Assembly: GCA_017307275.1 (NCBI GenBank)
Contig: JAFKFK010000013.1
Location: 122,239-186,238 of the forward strand
Length of the DNA: 64,000 nucleotides
Origin: Alphaproteobacteria bacterium
GTDB taxonomy: Bacteria; Pseudomonadota; Alphaproteobacteria; Reyranellales; Reyranellaceae
Reading direction: 5' to 3'
Both the position numbers and the translations under genes were made by a program. Positions 43,190-52,600 of the stretch are shown here, in pieces. Position 1 is the stretch's first letter; every line of letters begins with the position of its first letter. Below the pieces are notes generated by a model. The model had not been told where the DNA came from, did no database searches, and saw only the letters and a list, made by a program, of their open reading frames with translations.

Positions 43190-45355
43190 TCAGGACTTCA
43201 GGACAAGGCGCGGTACTGCGCCACTCAGCTTCAGGGCGCTGCCGCGGCCCGACAGCGACGGGTTTGTCATAAAATAGTGATGTGCAATGAAGGGTTCCTT
43301 AGCTGCATGGGGCCGGCGGTATTCACCGTCCGGCGCCATCAGCCAGCTCTGCCCGTCATCCTTCAGGTTGGCGACCATGATCTGGTCGAGCACCTGCTCG
43401 CGCACTGTCTGGTTTTCGACGGGACACAGGAGCTCGACGCGACGGTCGAGGTTGCGCGGCATCCAGTCGGCCGACGAGATGAACACCTTGGCATCGAGCG
43501 ACGGCAGTGCCTTGCCGTTGCCGAAGCAGACGACGCGCGCATGTTCGAGGAAACGCCCGATCATGCTCTTGACGCGGATATGCTCGCTGAGGCCCGGCAC
43601 GCCGGCCCGCAGACAGCAGATACCGCGGATCACCAGGTCGATCTGCACGCCGGCGCGTGACGCCGCATAGAGATGATCGATCAGCTTGGCGTCGACCAGC
43701 GAGTTCAGCTTGGCCCAGATCGCCGCCGGACGGCCCGCCTTGGCATTGGCGATCTCGGCATCGATCAGGCTGATGAGCGTGGGTCGCAACGTCACCGGCG
43801 CGTAGGCGATCTTCTCCATCTGCTCCGGCCGCGCATAGCCCGTCATGTAGTTGAACAGACGCGCCGCGTCACGACCCATCGCCGGATCGCAGGTGAAGAA
43901 CGACAGGTCGGTGTAGATGCGCGCCGTGATCGGGTGATAGTTGCCCGTGCCGAAGTGAACGTATGTCCGGGTCGCCTGCGCCTCGCGCCGCACCACCATC
44001 GAGACCTTGGCATGGGTCTTGAGGTCGATGAAGCCATACACGACCTGGACGCCCGCGCGTTCGAGATCGCGCGCCCAGCGGATATTGGCTTCCTCGTCGA
44101 AGCGTGCCTTGAGTTCGACCAGCGCCGTCACCGTCTTGCCGGCCTCGGCCGCCGCGATCAGCTCCTTGACGATCGGCGAGTCGTGGCTGGTGCGGTAGAG
44201 CGTCTGCTTGATCGCCACCACCGCCGGATCGCGCGCCGCCTGGCGCAGGAACTGCACCACGACGTCGAAGCTCTCGTAGGGATGGTGAACGACGATGTCC
44301 TTGGCGCGGATGGCGGCAAAGCAGTCGCCGCCGAAGTCGCGGATGCGCTCGGGGAAACGGGCGTTGTAGGGCGCAAACTTCAGGTCGGGCCGGTCGTCGA
44401 CGATGATCGCCTTCACATCGCCGATGTTGAGCATCAGGTCGAGATGGAAGACGTGCACGGTCTGCGTCTGCACGGGAATCTCGAGCTGATCGAACAGGAA
44501 GTCGCGCAGCTCCGCGGGCATCGCGCTGTTGACCGAGATCGAGATCAGGTCGCCGCGACGGCGACGCTTCAACGCGCTCTCGTAGAGCAGTACGAGATCT
44601 TCGGCTTCCTCGTTGATCTCGACGTCGCTGTCGCGGATCACGCGGAAGAAGGCGCGCTCGATCACCTCGTAACCGGGGAACAGACGCGGCAAGTAGATGT
44701 CGATCAGATCTTCGAGCGGCAGGAGCCGGATCTCGGACCCGGGGAGCCGCACGAAGCGATCGACCTGCGGCGGCAGCGGCAGCAGCGCCATCAGCGGCCG
44801 GCGATCGTCCTTGCGGTGCAGCTTCAGGATGCCCGAGAAGCCGCCGTTGGGAATGAACGGAAACGGATGCGCCGGATCGATCGCGAGCGGCGTCAGGATC
44901 GGGAACACCTGGTCGATGAAATACTGATCGAGCCAGTTGCGCTCGCTATCGGTCAGCTCGCCGGCATCGAGCACGGCGATCCCCACCCCTCGCAGCTCGC
45001 CCTGCAGCGCTGCCCAGACATCCTGCTGATGTGCCATCAGGATCGAGGCACGGTCGCGGATCGCCGAGAGCTGCTCGGACGGCGTCATGCCGTCGTCGCT
45101 CAACTGCGTCGAGCGCGTCTGCAGCATGTCGACCAGGCCCGCGACGCGGACCATGTAGAATTCGTCGAGATTGGCTGCCGATATCGACAGGAAGCGCACG
45201 CGCTCGAGAAGCGGGTGGCGCGGGTTGCTGGCCTCTTCGAGGACCCGGGTGTTGAAGGCCAGCCACGACAGTTCACGATTGATGAAGCGGCGGGGGCTGT
45301 CGGATGCTATTTCGAGGGCCGGCGTCTGGTCCGCCGTTGTGTTGAGCGCGTCCAT
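43190..45355 (-). CDS. ppk: Polyphosphate kinase 1
   Basis: 721 residues; reversible transfer of ATP gamma-phosphate to polyphosphate. '[20 protein letters not shown]' (N domain), '[22 protein letters not shown]', '[20 protein letters not shown]', '[18 protein letters not shown]', phosphorylated His in '[21 protein letters not shown]', second PLD-like half with '[35 protein letters not shown]'. The start is uncertain: ATG 45355 is used, ATG 45391 is in frame. Confidence 0.95.
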   Translation of the reverse strand: MDALNTTADQTPALEIASDSPRRFINRELSWLAFNTRVLEEASNPRHPLLERVRFLSISAANLDEFYMVRVAGLVDMLQTRSTQLSDDGMTPSEQLSAIRDRASILMAHQQDVWAALQGELRGVGIAVLDAGELTDSERNWLDQYFIDQVFPILTPLAIDPAHPFPFIPNGGFSGILKLHRKDDRRPLMALLPLPPQVDRFVRLPGSEIRLLPLEDLIDIYLPRLFPGYEVIERAFFRVIRDSDVEINEEAEDLVLLYESALKRRRRGDLISISVNSAMPAELRDFLFDQLEIPVQTQTVHVFHLDLMLNIGDVKAIIVDDRPDLKFAPYNARFPERIRDFGGDCFAAIRAKDIVVHHPYESFDVVVQFLRQAARDPAVVAIKQTLYRTSHDSPIVKELIAAAEAGKTVTALVELKARFDEEANIRWARDLERAGVQVVYGFIDLKTHAKVSMVVRREAQATRTYVHFGTGNYHPITARIYTDLSFFTCDPAMGRDAARLFNYMTGYARPEQMEKIAYAPVTLRPTLISLIDAEIANAKAGRPAAIWAKLNSLVDAKLIDHLYAASRAGVQIDLVIRGICCLRAGVPGLSEHIRVKSMIGRFLEHARVVCFGNGKALPSLDAKVFISSADWMPRNLDRRVELLCPVENQTVREQVLDQIMVANLKDDGQSWLMAPDGEYRRPHAAKEPFIAHHYFMTNPSLSGRGSALKLSGAVPRLVLKS

Positions 45356-45410
45356 ATGGACCCCAAGCGGGGTACTCTCCCTAAGGTTCATTGAAACGGT
45401 ATCGTCTCTA

Positions 45411-45425
45411 CATGACCATGTCATG
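45411..45425. promoter_or_regulatory. Inverted repeat between divergent ppk and sixA
   Basis: CATGAC-CAT-GTCATG, perfect 6-bp arms. It lies in the divergent intergenic region 45356-45473. The TGTCAT half resembles one half of a Pho box, but the full direct-repeat PhoB site is not visible, so the regulator is open. Confidence 0.3.
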
Positions 45426-45473
45426 GCAATTCAGTAATCCCTTGTTTTGAATGGATTTTCCCGGGCGGGTCGC

Positions 45474-45998
45474 ATGAAGACAATTCTCCTCCTGCGGCAT
45501 GCGAAATCGGCTTGGGACAGCGTCGCCCTGAGCGACCACGATCGTCCGCTGAACCGGCGGGGCGAACGCTCGGCCGCCGTCATGGCCGATCACCTGGTGG
45601 CCGAAGGCCCCCGCCCCGATCTGATCCTGTGCTCGACGGCCATGCGAACGCGCCAGACCCTGGCACCGCTCGTGAAAGCACTGGGCCTCCCTGCTCCGCC
45701 GATATCTCTGGAGAAGGAACTCTATCTCGCGTCGGAGGATGCGCTGCTTGAACGATTGCAGGCGCTGTCGGAGGAGACGCAGACCGTCCTGCTGATCGGC
45801 CACAACGATGGGATCGGCCAACTCGCCGGAATGCTGGCCGGGCGCGGCCCCGAGCCGGCGCTGGGCCAGTTGCACGAGAAATATCCGACCGGTGCGTTGG
45901 CGACGCTCCGCCTCCCGCGTGGTCCCTGGACTGCCCTGAAGCCGGGCGCCTGCGAGCTGCTGGCCTTTGTCAGGCCGCGCGATCTCGACAGGAGCTGA
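45474..45998 (+). CDS. sixA: Phosphohistidine phosphatase SixA
   Basis: 174 residues starting MKTILLLRHAKSAWD. Branch-2 histidine phosphatase core: catalytic 'RHAKS', 'DHDRPLNRRGERSAAVM', 'ILCSTAMRTRQTLAPL', second His in 'VLLIGHNDGIGQLAGML'. Expected to remove phosphate from phosphohistidine in signalling phosphotransfer proteins. Divergent from ppk; convergent and almost touching the cytochrome b561 gene. Confidence 0.9.
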   Translation: MKTILLLRHAKSAWDSVALSDHDRPLNRRGERSAAVMADHLVAEGPRPDLILCSTAMRTRQTLAPLVKALGLPAPPISLEKELYLASEDALLERLQALSEETQTVLLIGHNDGIGQLAGMLAGRGPEPALGQLHEKYPTGALATLRLPRGPWTALKPGACELLAFVRPRDLDRS

Positions 45999-46000
45999 GC

Positions 46001-46552
46001 CTAGGCGGCCTCGTTATCGCGGCGAGGCAAAGGCGCCATGGCCTCGAAGACTCCGTCCCGACGTACCAGGGCGTGAAACAGCGCCGCCGCGAGATGGAGC
46101 AGGATCAGCGCGAAGAAGGCGAAGGCCAGCCAGCGGTGCGCCGCCCACAGCAGTGTGTGAAGCGCGTCGCTCTGCGGCAGGATCGGGGGAAGCCTGATGC
46201 CGCCGAACAGCACCACCGGATAGGCTGCGGCCGACATCATGCCCCAGCCGAGCAACGGCATGACGATCATCAGGCCATAGAGCGCCCAATGCGAAAGCTT
46301 CGCGCCGAGCCGCATGACCGGCGGCAAGCTGGCAGGCAGTGGTGGCGCCCCCTGGAAAAGCCGGACGCAGATGCGCACGAGCACCAGCAAGAAGAGAGCG
46401 GCGCCCAGCGTCCGGTGCAGGGTGATCAACGGCACGTAGTCCGGGGCGATGGTTGAGATCATGCCGACACCGATGAACAGCATGGCCACGATGCCGACCG
46501 CCATCGTCCAGTGGATCAGGCGTTGCACGCCGGTAAAGCGAGTACGTGTCAT
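46001..46552 (-). CDS. Cytochrome b561 family membrane protein, copy 2
   Basis: 183 residues, start ATG at 46552 overlapping the stop of the catalase-like gene (ATGA). Four membrane segments with haem-ligand candidates 'VQRLIHWTMAVG', 'LITLHRTLGAALF', 'KLSHWALYGLM', 'LWAAHRWLAFAFFALILLHLAAALFHAL'. Probably delivers electrons from quinol to the periplasmic catalase-like peroxidase encoded just upstream. A second b561 gene is at 3233-3787. Confidence 0.9.
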   Translation of the reverse strand: MTRTRFTGVQRLIHWTMAVGIVAMLFIGVGMISTIAPDYVPLITLHRTLGAALFLLVLVRICVRLFQGAPPLPASLPPVMRLGAKLSHWALYGLMIVMPLLGWGMMSAAAYPVVLFGGIRLPPILPQSDALHTLLWAAHRWLAFAFFALILLHLAAALFHALVRRDGVFEAMAPLPRRDNEAA

Positions 46553-47604
46553 GGCTTGGCGCCCCCGGTCACAGGCGTGCGCGGATAGTATTTCGACTCC
46601 GCGGTGCGCTGGTCGTAGGACCTCGCATAGGCAGCCGAGCGGGCAGCGGGGAACGGGTCGTCGGAGACGCGGATGCCGCGCGGCAGGATCGCCGGATCGA
46701 AGTTGATGTCGCGGCACGGGCCGTTGGCCTCGGCCTCGACCTGCTTCACGACGAGCGTGCCGACCTCGACCGTGCGCCTTCCCTGCGGCCACGCCTTGCT
46801 CGGATCGGCCGTGTTGTCGCCGGGCTCCGCTACGGTCACGACCATCGTCCAGCGCTGCGGCGCGCCGGCGACGCGCTGTGCGATCTCCTGCTCAAGATAG
46901 TTCGGCCCGCGCTTGGCGAGCTCGTCCGGCGCGATGGGCACCGGCGTTGCCTCCGGGCGCAGCGACCATCTGACCGCGCGGGACGTGCCGGCAGAGTCGG
47001 TGAACAGGAAGGAATTGAGGCCGTTGAACGGGTCTTCCGCGTAGCTGGAGGTCCAGGGCGCAGTCCCTGCCCATCCGGCAAAGGCAGTGAACTCCGGATG
47101 GCGGCCGATGAATGCCTTCATCGCCTCCGCTCCCTTGGGCGCCGACTGAAGCAGCTCGTAGAAAGCCTGTGGCGTCGATACGGCAAAGACCGGCGCGTCG
47201 ATCATGGCGCTGCGCCACACATCGCCGTCCGGCGTCGTGATCTGCAGGCCCATGCCGCGCACCCGGACCGTCGCATCCGCGGCATTGGGATTGGGCGTGG
47301 CGAGATTGAACCGGCCAAGCACCGGATAGGTGCCGGGCGTGAAGACCTGCGCCGTCGAGAGCGCGGCGCCGTTGCCGTTCGACTGGAACTCGCCGGTAAA
47401 GCAGATGCCCTTGGCGTGGTTGCGCCTGTGACCCAGCGCCGGACCGCCGGGCGGCGCGAGAGCTGCGACCACTTTCGTCGGCGTCAGGCGCTGCGGCGAG
47501 AGCCAGCCAGCGGTGTAGGCGAACGCCGCCGCGCTGCCCGCGACGACCAGTGCGATCACGGCCAGGGGGATGAAGGGATTGCGGGACGGCGACGGTCGGG
47601 ACAT
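46549..47604 (-). CDS. Catalase family peroxidase (SrpA-like), exported or membrane-anchored
   Basis: 351 residues; the ATG at 47604 is used. An N-terminal hydrophobic anchor ('PFIPLAVIALVVAGSAAAFAYTAGWL') precedes a minimal catalase fold: distal His region 'HRRNHAKGICFTGEFQSNGNG', 'GRFNLATPNPNAADATVRVRGMGLQI', and the proximal haem Tyr motif 'FDPAILPRGIRVSDDPFPAARSAAYARSYDQR'. Such small catalase-like proteins act mainly as haem peroxidases. Operon with cytochrome b561 suggests a membrane-linked peroxide reductase using quinol electrons; that is inferred from neighbourhood. Confidence 0.9.
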   Translation of the reverse strand: MSRPSPSRNPFIPLAVIALVVAGSAAAFAYTAGWLSPQRLTPTKVVAALAPPGGPALGHRRNHAKGICFTGEFQSNGNGAALSTAQVFTPGTYPVLGRFNLATPNPNAADATVRVRGMGLQITTPDGDVWRSAMIDAPVFAVSTPQAFYELLQSAPKGAEAMKAFIGRHPEFTAFAGWAGTAPWTSSYAEDPFNGLNSFLFTDSAGTSRAVRWSLRPEATPVPIAPDELAKRGPNYLEQEIAQRVAGAPQRWTMVVTVAEPGDNTADPSKAWPQGRRTVEVGTLVVKQVEAEANGPCRDINFDPAILPRGIRVSDDPFPAARSAAYARSYDQRTAESKYYPRTPVTGGAKP

Positions 47605-47801
47605 GCGAACACCTGCTGGGTCGTCGGGCAGCCTGCCGCTCCAGGTGAACTCAAGCAACCGCTCGCGCTTCACGCACGATGACACTGCGGTGAACGCAAA
47701 GACGACGACACTCGGCAAGGGCCCGCGGGTCCCTACCGAATACTGCGAGGTTAGGCCGGCGCTCTCGGGACCGGCCTTCGGCCCGCGACCTTTTCTGCTG
47801 C

Positions 47802-48629
47802 CTACACGAGGCCGAACGACATGCCGCCATCGACGCGGAGAATCTGGCCCGTGACGAACTGAGCCTCGTCGGAAGCCAGATATAAGGTGGCGTAAGCGGT
47901 GTCGTAGCCCGTGCCCATCTTGCCGCGCAGAGGAACCTGCGCGTCGCGTGCGGCGCGAACCTCGGACGTCGGGCGACCGGTCGCCTGGGCAATACCGGAT
48001 ATCGCCATGGGCGTATCCATGAAGCCCATCATGATGGCGTTGGCCCTGATGCCGTGGCGGGCGTTGGACTGGGCGACGTGCGTCGTCAGCCTGTTCACCG
48101 CTGCCTTGGAAACTTCATAGGCGAGCTGCGTCGCGCCACTGGTCGCCGCCAGCGAAGAGATGTTGACGATGGCCCCGCCCTGCTGTTCGCGCATCGCCGG
48201 AATGGCCGCCTTGATCGTCTGCCACATGCCTTTCAGGTTCACGTCGAGGATGCGGTCGAAGACCGGTTCTTCGAGGCGATGGGCAGGCGCATCGCCGCCG
48301 CCGCCGATGCCGACGTTGTTCACGAGAATGTCCAGACGGCCATGGCGTGCGAGCGCCTGCTCGACGATGCGAGCGCAGTCGGCAGCGTTCGTAATGTCGG
48401 CAGCCATCGAGGACACGGTGGACGCCGCGGACGTCTCGCGGGCGATCTCGTCGGCGGCAATCAGATCGGCCGTCTTCTGTGCCCGTTCGGCGATCCTGTC
48501 GACGCAGAGCACGGTCGCGCCTTCGCGAGCAAGCAACTGGGCAATGGCTGCACCATTGCCGATCGTTTCACCCGGAGTCTGTCCGGCGCCGACAACGACG
48601 GCGATCTTTCCTGCAACTCGTTTGGCCAT
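47802..48629 (-). CDS. SDR family oxidoreductase
   Basis: 275 residues, start ATG at 48629 (the longer frame is non-coding). Rossmann NAD(P) site 'KIAVVVGAGQTPGETIGNGAAIAQLLAREGATVLCVDR', 'DILVNNVGIGGGG', catalytic Ser in 'GAIVNISSLAATSGA' and YxxxK in 'AYEVSKAAVNRL'. The cofactor loop is longer than usual ('GQTPGETIGNG'), as in dehydrogenases of some degradation pathways. C-terminal 'ASDEAQFVTGQILRVDGGMSFGLV' is typical. Substrate unknown. The 197 bp downstream (47605-47801) hold only GC-rich short hairpins and the promoter area of the catalase gene. Confidence 0.88.
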   Translation of the reverse strand: MAKRVAGKIAVVVGAGQTPGETIGNGAAIAQLLAREGATVLCVDRIAERAQKTADLIAADEIARETSAASTVSSMAADITNAADCARIVEQALARHGRLDILVNNVGIGGGGDAPAHRLEEPVFDRILDVNLKGMWQTIKAAIPAMREQQGGAIVNISSLAATSGATQLAYEVSKAAVNRLTTHVAQSNARHGIRANAIMMGFMDTPMAISGIAQATGRPTSEVRAARDAQVPLRGKMGTGYDTAYATLYLASDEAQFVTGQILRVDGGMSFGLV

Positions 48630-48740
48630 CTCTAATTCCTTGCTTGCGAGACGCGGAGTTTGGCCACCGTCGCACTGAATGCAAACGCATTGGCGTCCCT
48701 TGTGCCGCCATGCAGCTACTCCAATCGCCTTCTTTCCAAT

Positions 48741-48755
48741 TGATAACGATTCGCA
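48741..48755 (+). promoter_or_regulatory. Possible Fur-type site upstream of tonB
   Basis: TGATAACGATTCGCA has the left half of the 7-1-7 Fur consensus (TGATAAT-N-ATTATCA) almost intact, while the right half is poor. It is 68 bp before the TonB start. Tentative; rests partly on the expectation that tonB genes are iron-controlled. Confidence 0.25.
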
Positions 48756-48822
48756 CCTCGAATACTGTCCCCACGGGTTCGTGACCCGGAAGCTGCCGCT
48801 ACCGCTAACCAATGGTGCGTGA

Positions 48823-49566
48823 GTGGCTTTCACCGAAATCGTCAGATGGTCAGGCAGCTTCGTCGTCGCCCTTTCGGCGCACGCCGCCGTCTTCGCCTAT
48901 ACGCAGGATCAACCCCTGCTCGTCCCCACTCCGCGGATCGAACCACCGGTCGCGGTCATCCTCGAGCTGGCCCCACTTCCCGTCAGCCCTCCTGCCACCA
49001 TTGCGGACGCGTCTCCGAGCCCCGACCTGAACGACGTCATTCCCGAACCGGACCCGCCACCGCCGTTCGAGATGCTGCCGCAGATGGCCCGCGGCTTTTC
49101 GATGCCCGAGCCCTCGCCGATCACGCCACCGAAGCCCCCGGAGCGCCAACGACTCGTCGAGAAGAAGGTGGGGAAAACACGCCCGGAAAGACGAACCGCG
49201 CCGCCGGTATCGTCTCCGGATACACAGACGAGTTCAGCTCCCATGATCGGCGCCGCCCCGGAGACGCAATCGGCAGAGCTGCCGACATGGAAAGGCCGCC
49301 TCCTGCGTCATCTGGAGAGGCACAAGCAATACCCCTACGAAGCCCAGCGCAGCCGCCACGAAGGCACCACCTACGTTCACTTCACGATGACGCGCGATGG
49401 CCGCGTCCTGGCCGCCCGCGTGGAACGCACTGCGGGCATCGCCTCGCTGGATCGCGAAGGACTGGACCTGCTGCAGCGGGCGCAGCCGCTGCCGCCGTTG
49501 CCTGCCGACCAACCCGGTGAAACGCTCGCGCTCGTGGTGCCCGTGCAGTTCCGTATGCGGCGCTGA
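48823..49566 (+). CDS. TonB family energy-transducing protein
   Basis: 247 residues from a GTG. Short N-terminal membrane anchor ('WSGSFVVALSAHAAVFAYTQ', with the His that TonB anchors carry), a Pro-rich periplasmic spacer (residues 35-125, many PP and EP pairs), and a C-terminal TonB domain ('LPTWKGRLLRHLERHKQYPYEAQRSRHEGTTYVHFTMTRDGRVL', 'SLDREGLDLLQRAQPLPPLP'). It would transmit proton-motive force to outer-membrane receptors. No exbB or exbD is adjacent in this window. Confidence 0.88.
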   Translation: MAFTEIVRWSGSFVVALSAHAAVFAYTQDQPLLVPTPRIEPPVAVILELAPLPVSPPATIADASPSPDLNDVIPEPDPPPPFEMLPQMARGFSMPEPSPITPPKPPERQRLVEKKVGKTRPERRTAPPVSSPDTQTSSAPMIGAAPETQSAELPTWKGRLLRHLERHKQYPYEAQRSRHEGTTYVHFTMTRDGRVLAARVERTAGIASLDREGLDLLQRAQPLPPLPADQPGETLALVVPVQFRMRR

Positions 49567-49619
49567 CGCTCGCAAGGTCCTCCGGGCGTCGCGTCCGAAG
49601 GACCACGGCAGCCGATGCC

Positions 49620-51134
49620 TTACATCTTCTTCCAGTCGCCGGACTGCTCGAAGGCAAACGCCGCCTTGTAGATCGTGGGCTCGTCGAAGTGCTTGCCGAC
49701 CAGCATCAATGAAACCGGCAAACCGTCCGACATGCCGCAAGGCACGGCCATGGCGGGATGGTGGGTGATGTCGAACGGTGCGGTGTTGGAGATCATGTTG
49801 AGCGCACGCTCGACATAGAGCTCGCGCGGCGCGTCCGCCGGCGGCAACGGCGTCGCCTTGAGCGGCGTCGTCGGCATCATCAGCAGGTCGAAGTCGTCGA
49901 GCGCCTTGTCGTAGGCCGCAGTCAGGAGCCGCGTCTGGTTCATCGCCTTGCCGTAGTAGCGGCTGCCGTAGTAGCGGCGGACATAGGTGCCGAACATGGT
50001 GAACAGCTTGGTGGTGTCCGACATTTCGTTGGCGCGGTTGCGCCAATTGCGATGGAAATCCATCAAGCTCGTGACATAGAGGTCGGGCCGGCTGACGCCA
50101 TAGCCGTCGCCCCACATCATGGTCTGGGTCAGGCCCTCGGTGCCGATCGGCATCCAGAGCGCGGGCGCAACCATATGCATGGGGATCGAGACCTCGCCGA
50201 CCTCCGCTCCCAGCGCCTCGAACTTCTTGGCGGCTTCCCTGACCTTGGCGTTCACGTCCTTCTCGGCGTTGGCCTGGGCGAAGCCTTCCGTCACAAGGCC
50301 GATCTTCATGCCCTTGATGTCGCCCTGCAGCGCCTTGGTATAGGGGTGCGTCTTGACGTTGATCTGGCGCGAATCGTAACCGTCGGGCCCAGCCAGCACT
50401 TCCAGCAGCAAGGCATTGTCGCTGACATTGGCAGTCATGGGGCCGGTGTGATCGACATAGATCTCGATCGGCATGATGCCAGTGTAAGGCACCAGCCCGT
50501 GGGTCGGCTTCATGCCGTAGGTGCCGGAGAAGGACGACGGCATGCGGATCGACCCGCCTTGGTCGCCGCCCAAGGCCATGTCCGCCTCGCCCAGCGCGAC
50601 CAGCACGGCACTGCCCGAAGACGAACCGCCGGCCGAGTAGCCCATCTTGTGCGGATTGTGCACCGGCCCCGTCGCATTGGTGTGGCTTCCGCCGGAGAGG
50701 CAGAAGTTCTCGCAATGCGCCTTGCCAATGATCGTGCCGCCCGCGTCGAGCACGCGCTGCACGACGGTCGCGTCGATGTCGGGCACATAGCCTTCCAGTG
50801 TCGCAGCGCCGTTCATCATCGGCACGCCGGCCAGCATGATGTTGTCCTTCAGCACCACGGTCTTGCCCTTCAGCTTGCCGCGGGCGGCGCCTTCGACCTT
50901 GGTCTTGACGTACCAGGCATTGTGCTTGTTTTCGTCACCCGTCGGCCGATAGCCCGGCGTGCGCGGATACTTCACGCGCGGCAGGTTGTCGGGCATCGCA
51001 TCGACGACATTGTACGCCGCCACGCTCGACCGCATGAGATCGATGTACGACTTCACGTCGGCATCGGTCAGCGACAGGCCAACGTCGGCTGCCACTTCGC
51101 GCAGTTGCTCTTCGGTCGGAACTTGAACGGCCAT
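49620..51134 (-). CDS. Amidase (amidase signature family, nitrile/amide-degradation type)
   Basis: 504 residues. The Ser-cisSer-Lys triad region is complete: Lys in 'KTVVLKDNIMLAGVPMMNGA', cis-Ser and nucleophile in 'SAGGSSSGSAVLV' and 'GGDQGGSIRMPSSF'. The whole chain, from 'ADVKSYIDLMRSSVAAYNVVD' to 'NTAPFDITHHPAMAVPCGMSDGLPVSLMLVGKHFDE', resembles the enantioselective amidases of nitrile-degrading Rhodococcus. Hydrolyses an amide to acid plus ammonia. Last gene of the transporter operon (30 nt after the ATPase gene), so the imported substrate is probably its amide. Confidence 0.92.
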   Translation of the reverse strand: MAVQVPTEEQLREVAADVGLSLTDADVKSYIDLMRSSVAAYNVVDAMPDNLPRVKYPRTPGYRPTGDENKHNAWYVKTKVEGAARGKLKGKTVVLKDNIMLAGVPMMNGAATLEGYVPDIDATVVQRVLDAGGTIIGKAHCENFCLSGGSHTNATGPVHNPHKMGYSAGGSSSGSAVLVALGEADMALGGDQGGSIRMPSSFSGTYGMKPTHGLVPYTGIMPIEIYVDHTGPMTANVSDNALLLEVLAGPDGYDSRQINVKTHPYTKALQGDIKGMKIGLVTEGFAQANAEKDVNAKVREAAKKFEALGAEVGEVSIPMHMVAPALWMPIGTEGLTQTMMWGDGYGVSRPDLYVTSLMDFHRNWRNRANEMSDTTKLFTMFGTYVRRYYGSRYYGKAMNQTRLLTAAYDKALDDFDLLMMPTTPLKATPLPPADAPRELYVERALNMISNTAPFDITHHPAMAVPCGMSDGLPVSLMLVGKHFDEPTIYKAAFAFEQSGDWKKM

Positions 51135-51164
51135 GTCTTCCTCCTCTTTCAGTCGAAACCGGTT

Positions 51165-51866
51165 TCAGGGTGCGAGATGCCGCATCAGTTGCGGATCGGA
51201 TTTCACGGCGGCGGCCGCGCCCTCGAGAGCGACATGGCCGCGGTCCATCACGTAGGCGTAGTTGGCGACCTCGAGTGCGAGCTCGATGTGCTGCTCGACC
51301 AGGATCACCGCCATCTCCCGCGAGAGCTGCTTCAGGCGGTCGGCGATCTCCTCGATCACGCCCACCCACACGCCCTCGGTCGGCTCGTCCAGCATGATGA
51401 GCTTCGGGCGGCCCAGCACGGCGCGGCCGATGGCCAGCATCTTGCGCTCGCCGCCCGACAAGGTGCCGGCGGTCTGCGATAGGCGCTGCGACAGCTTGGG
51501 AAAAAAATCGAGCACGTAATCCATGCCCGAGCGATCGGGCTGACGCACACACCCCAGCAGCAGGTTCTCGCGGACCGTGAGCTTGGTGAAGATACCATGC
51601 TCCTGTGGCACGTAGCCGATGCCACGTCGCACTCGGCGCTCCGCCACTTCCCGCTCCACGGCCGCGCCATCGAAACGAATCGTTCCGGACATGGGCGACA
51701 GCTCGCCGAACAGCGCCTTCAAGAGGGTGGACTTGCCCGCGCCGTTTCGGCCCAGCACGGCGATGGCGCCGCGCGCCGGCGCCTTGATCGAGACGCCGAA
51801 CAGCGCCTGGCTGCGGCCATAGCCGGCGCAGAGACCATCGACTTGCAGGAGGTTTGCGTCAGACAC
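51165..51866 (-). CDS. ABC transporter ATP-binding protein, UrtE/LivF-like
   Basis: 233 residues. A GTG at 51866 (VSDANLLQVDGLCAGYG) overlaps the preceding ATPase gene by 8 nt and is preferred to the longer frame. Walker A 'GRNGAGKST', Q-loop 'YVPQEHGIF', signature 'LSGGERKM', Walker B 'KLIMLDEPTEG', switch His in 'ILVEQHIELALEVANYAYVMDRGHV'. Pairs with the next-upstream ATPase to drive the Urt/Liv-type importer. Confidence 0.92.
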   Translation of the reverse strand: MSDANLLQVDGLCAGYGRSQALFGVSIKAPARGAIAVLGRNGAGKSTLLKALFGELSPMSGTIRFDGAAVEREVAERRVRRGIGYVPQEHGIFTKLTVRENLLLGCVRQPDRSGMDYVLDFFPKLSQRLSQTAGTLSGGERKMLAIGRAVLGRPKLIMLDEPTEGVWVGVIEEIADRLKQLSREMAVILVEQHIELALEVANYAYVMDRGHVALEGAAAAVKSDPQLMRHLAP

Positions 51867-52593
51867 GGGTCGTAAACACCTGCTGGACCTTGGGAGAGCG
51901 CTGGATCGCCTCGACATCGCCCTGGTCCAACACCTTGCCCTGGTCGAGCACCGTCAGCCGGTCGCAGATATCGCGGATAAAATGCAGATCGTGCTCGACG
52001 ATGATCAGGGCACAATGAGCCTTGATCGGCTCCAGAAGCTCGCCGGTGACGCGCCGCTCTTCCGGGCTCATGCCGCCGGTCGGCTCGTCGAGCAGCAACA
52101 GCTTCGGCCGCAGCGCCAGCGCCATGGCGATCTCCAGCCACTGCTGCTGGCCGTGGCTCAGTTCGCCCGCCAGATCGTCGGCACGATCGATCAGCCGGAA
52201 TCGTTCGAGCAGGCTGCTGACGTCGGCATCGAGCGCCCGTCGCGACAGCGAGAGCAGCAGTCGCGGCAGGCTCTCGGTCGACTGCATCGCCAGCAGCACA
52301 TTGTCGTAGACCGACAATTCCGGCAGCACGGCGGTGATCTGGAACTTCAGGCTGAGGCCGGCGCGAGCACGCTCATAAGGCGTGGCGCGCGTGATGTCGT
52401 GGCCGTCGAACACGACGGTGCCGGTATCCGCGAAATGCGCGCCGGCAATCGCCTTGAGCAACGTGCTCTTGCCCGAACCATTAGGGCCGATCAGTCCATG
52501 GAACGTCCCCGCCTGCACGTCGATATCGACGCCGTCCAGTGCCTTCAGGGTACGGAACGTCTTGCTGACGCCGCGGATCTCGAGGAGTGCCAT
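51859..52593 (-). CDS. ABC transporter ATP-binding protein, UrtD/LivG-like
   Basis: 244 residues from ATG 52593. Walker A 'GPNGSGKST', Q-loop 'LKFQITAVLPELSVYDNVLLAM', signature 'LSHGQQQWLEIAMAL' (the LSHGQ form is typical of UrtD), Walker B 'KLLLLDEPTGGMSPEE', 'IIVEHDLHFIRDICDRLTVLDQG'. Cytosolic energiser of the amide/urea-type importer. Confidence 0.93.
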   Translation of the reverse strand: MALLEIRGVSKTFRTLKALDGVDIDVQAGTFHGLIGPNGSGKSTLLKAIAGAHFADTGTVVFDGHDITRATPYERARAGLSLKFQITAVLPELSVYDNVLLAMQSTESLPRLLLSLSRRALDADVSSLLERFRLIDRADDLAGELSHGQQQWLEIAMALALRPKLLLLDEPTGGMSPEERRVTGELLEPIKAHCALIIVEHDLHFIRDICDRLTVLDQGKVLDQGDVEAIQRSPKVQQVFTTRV

Positions 52594-52600
52594 GGCGGCC

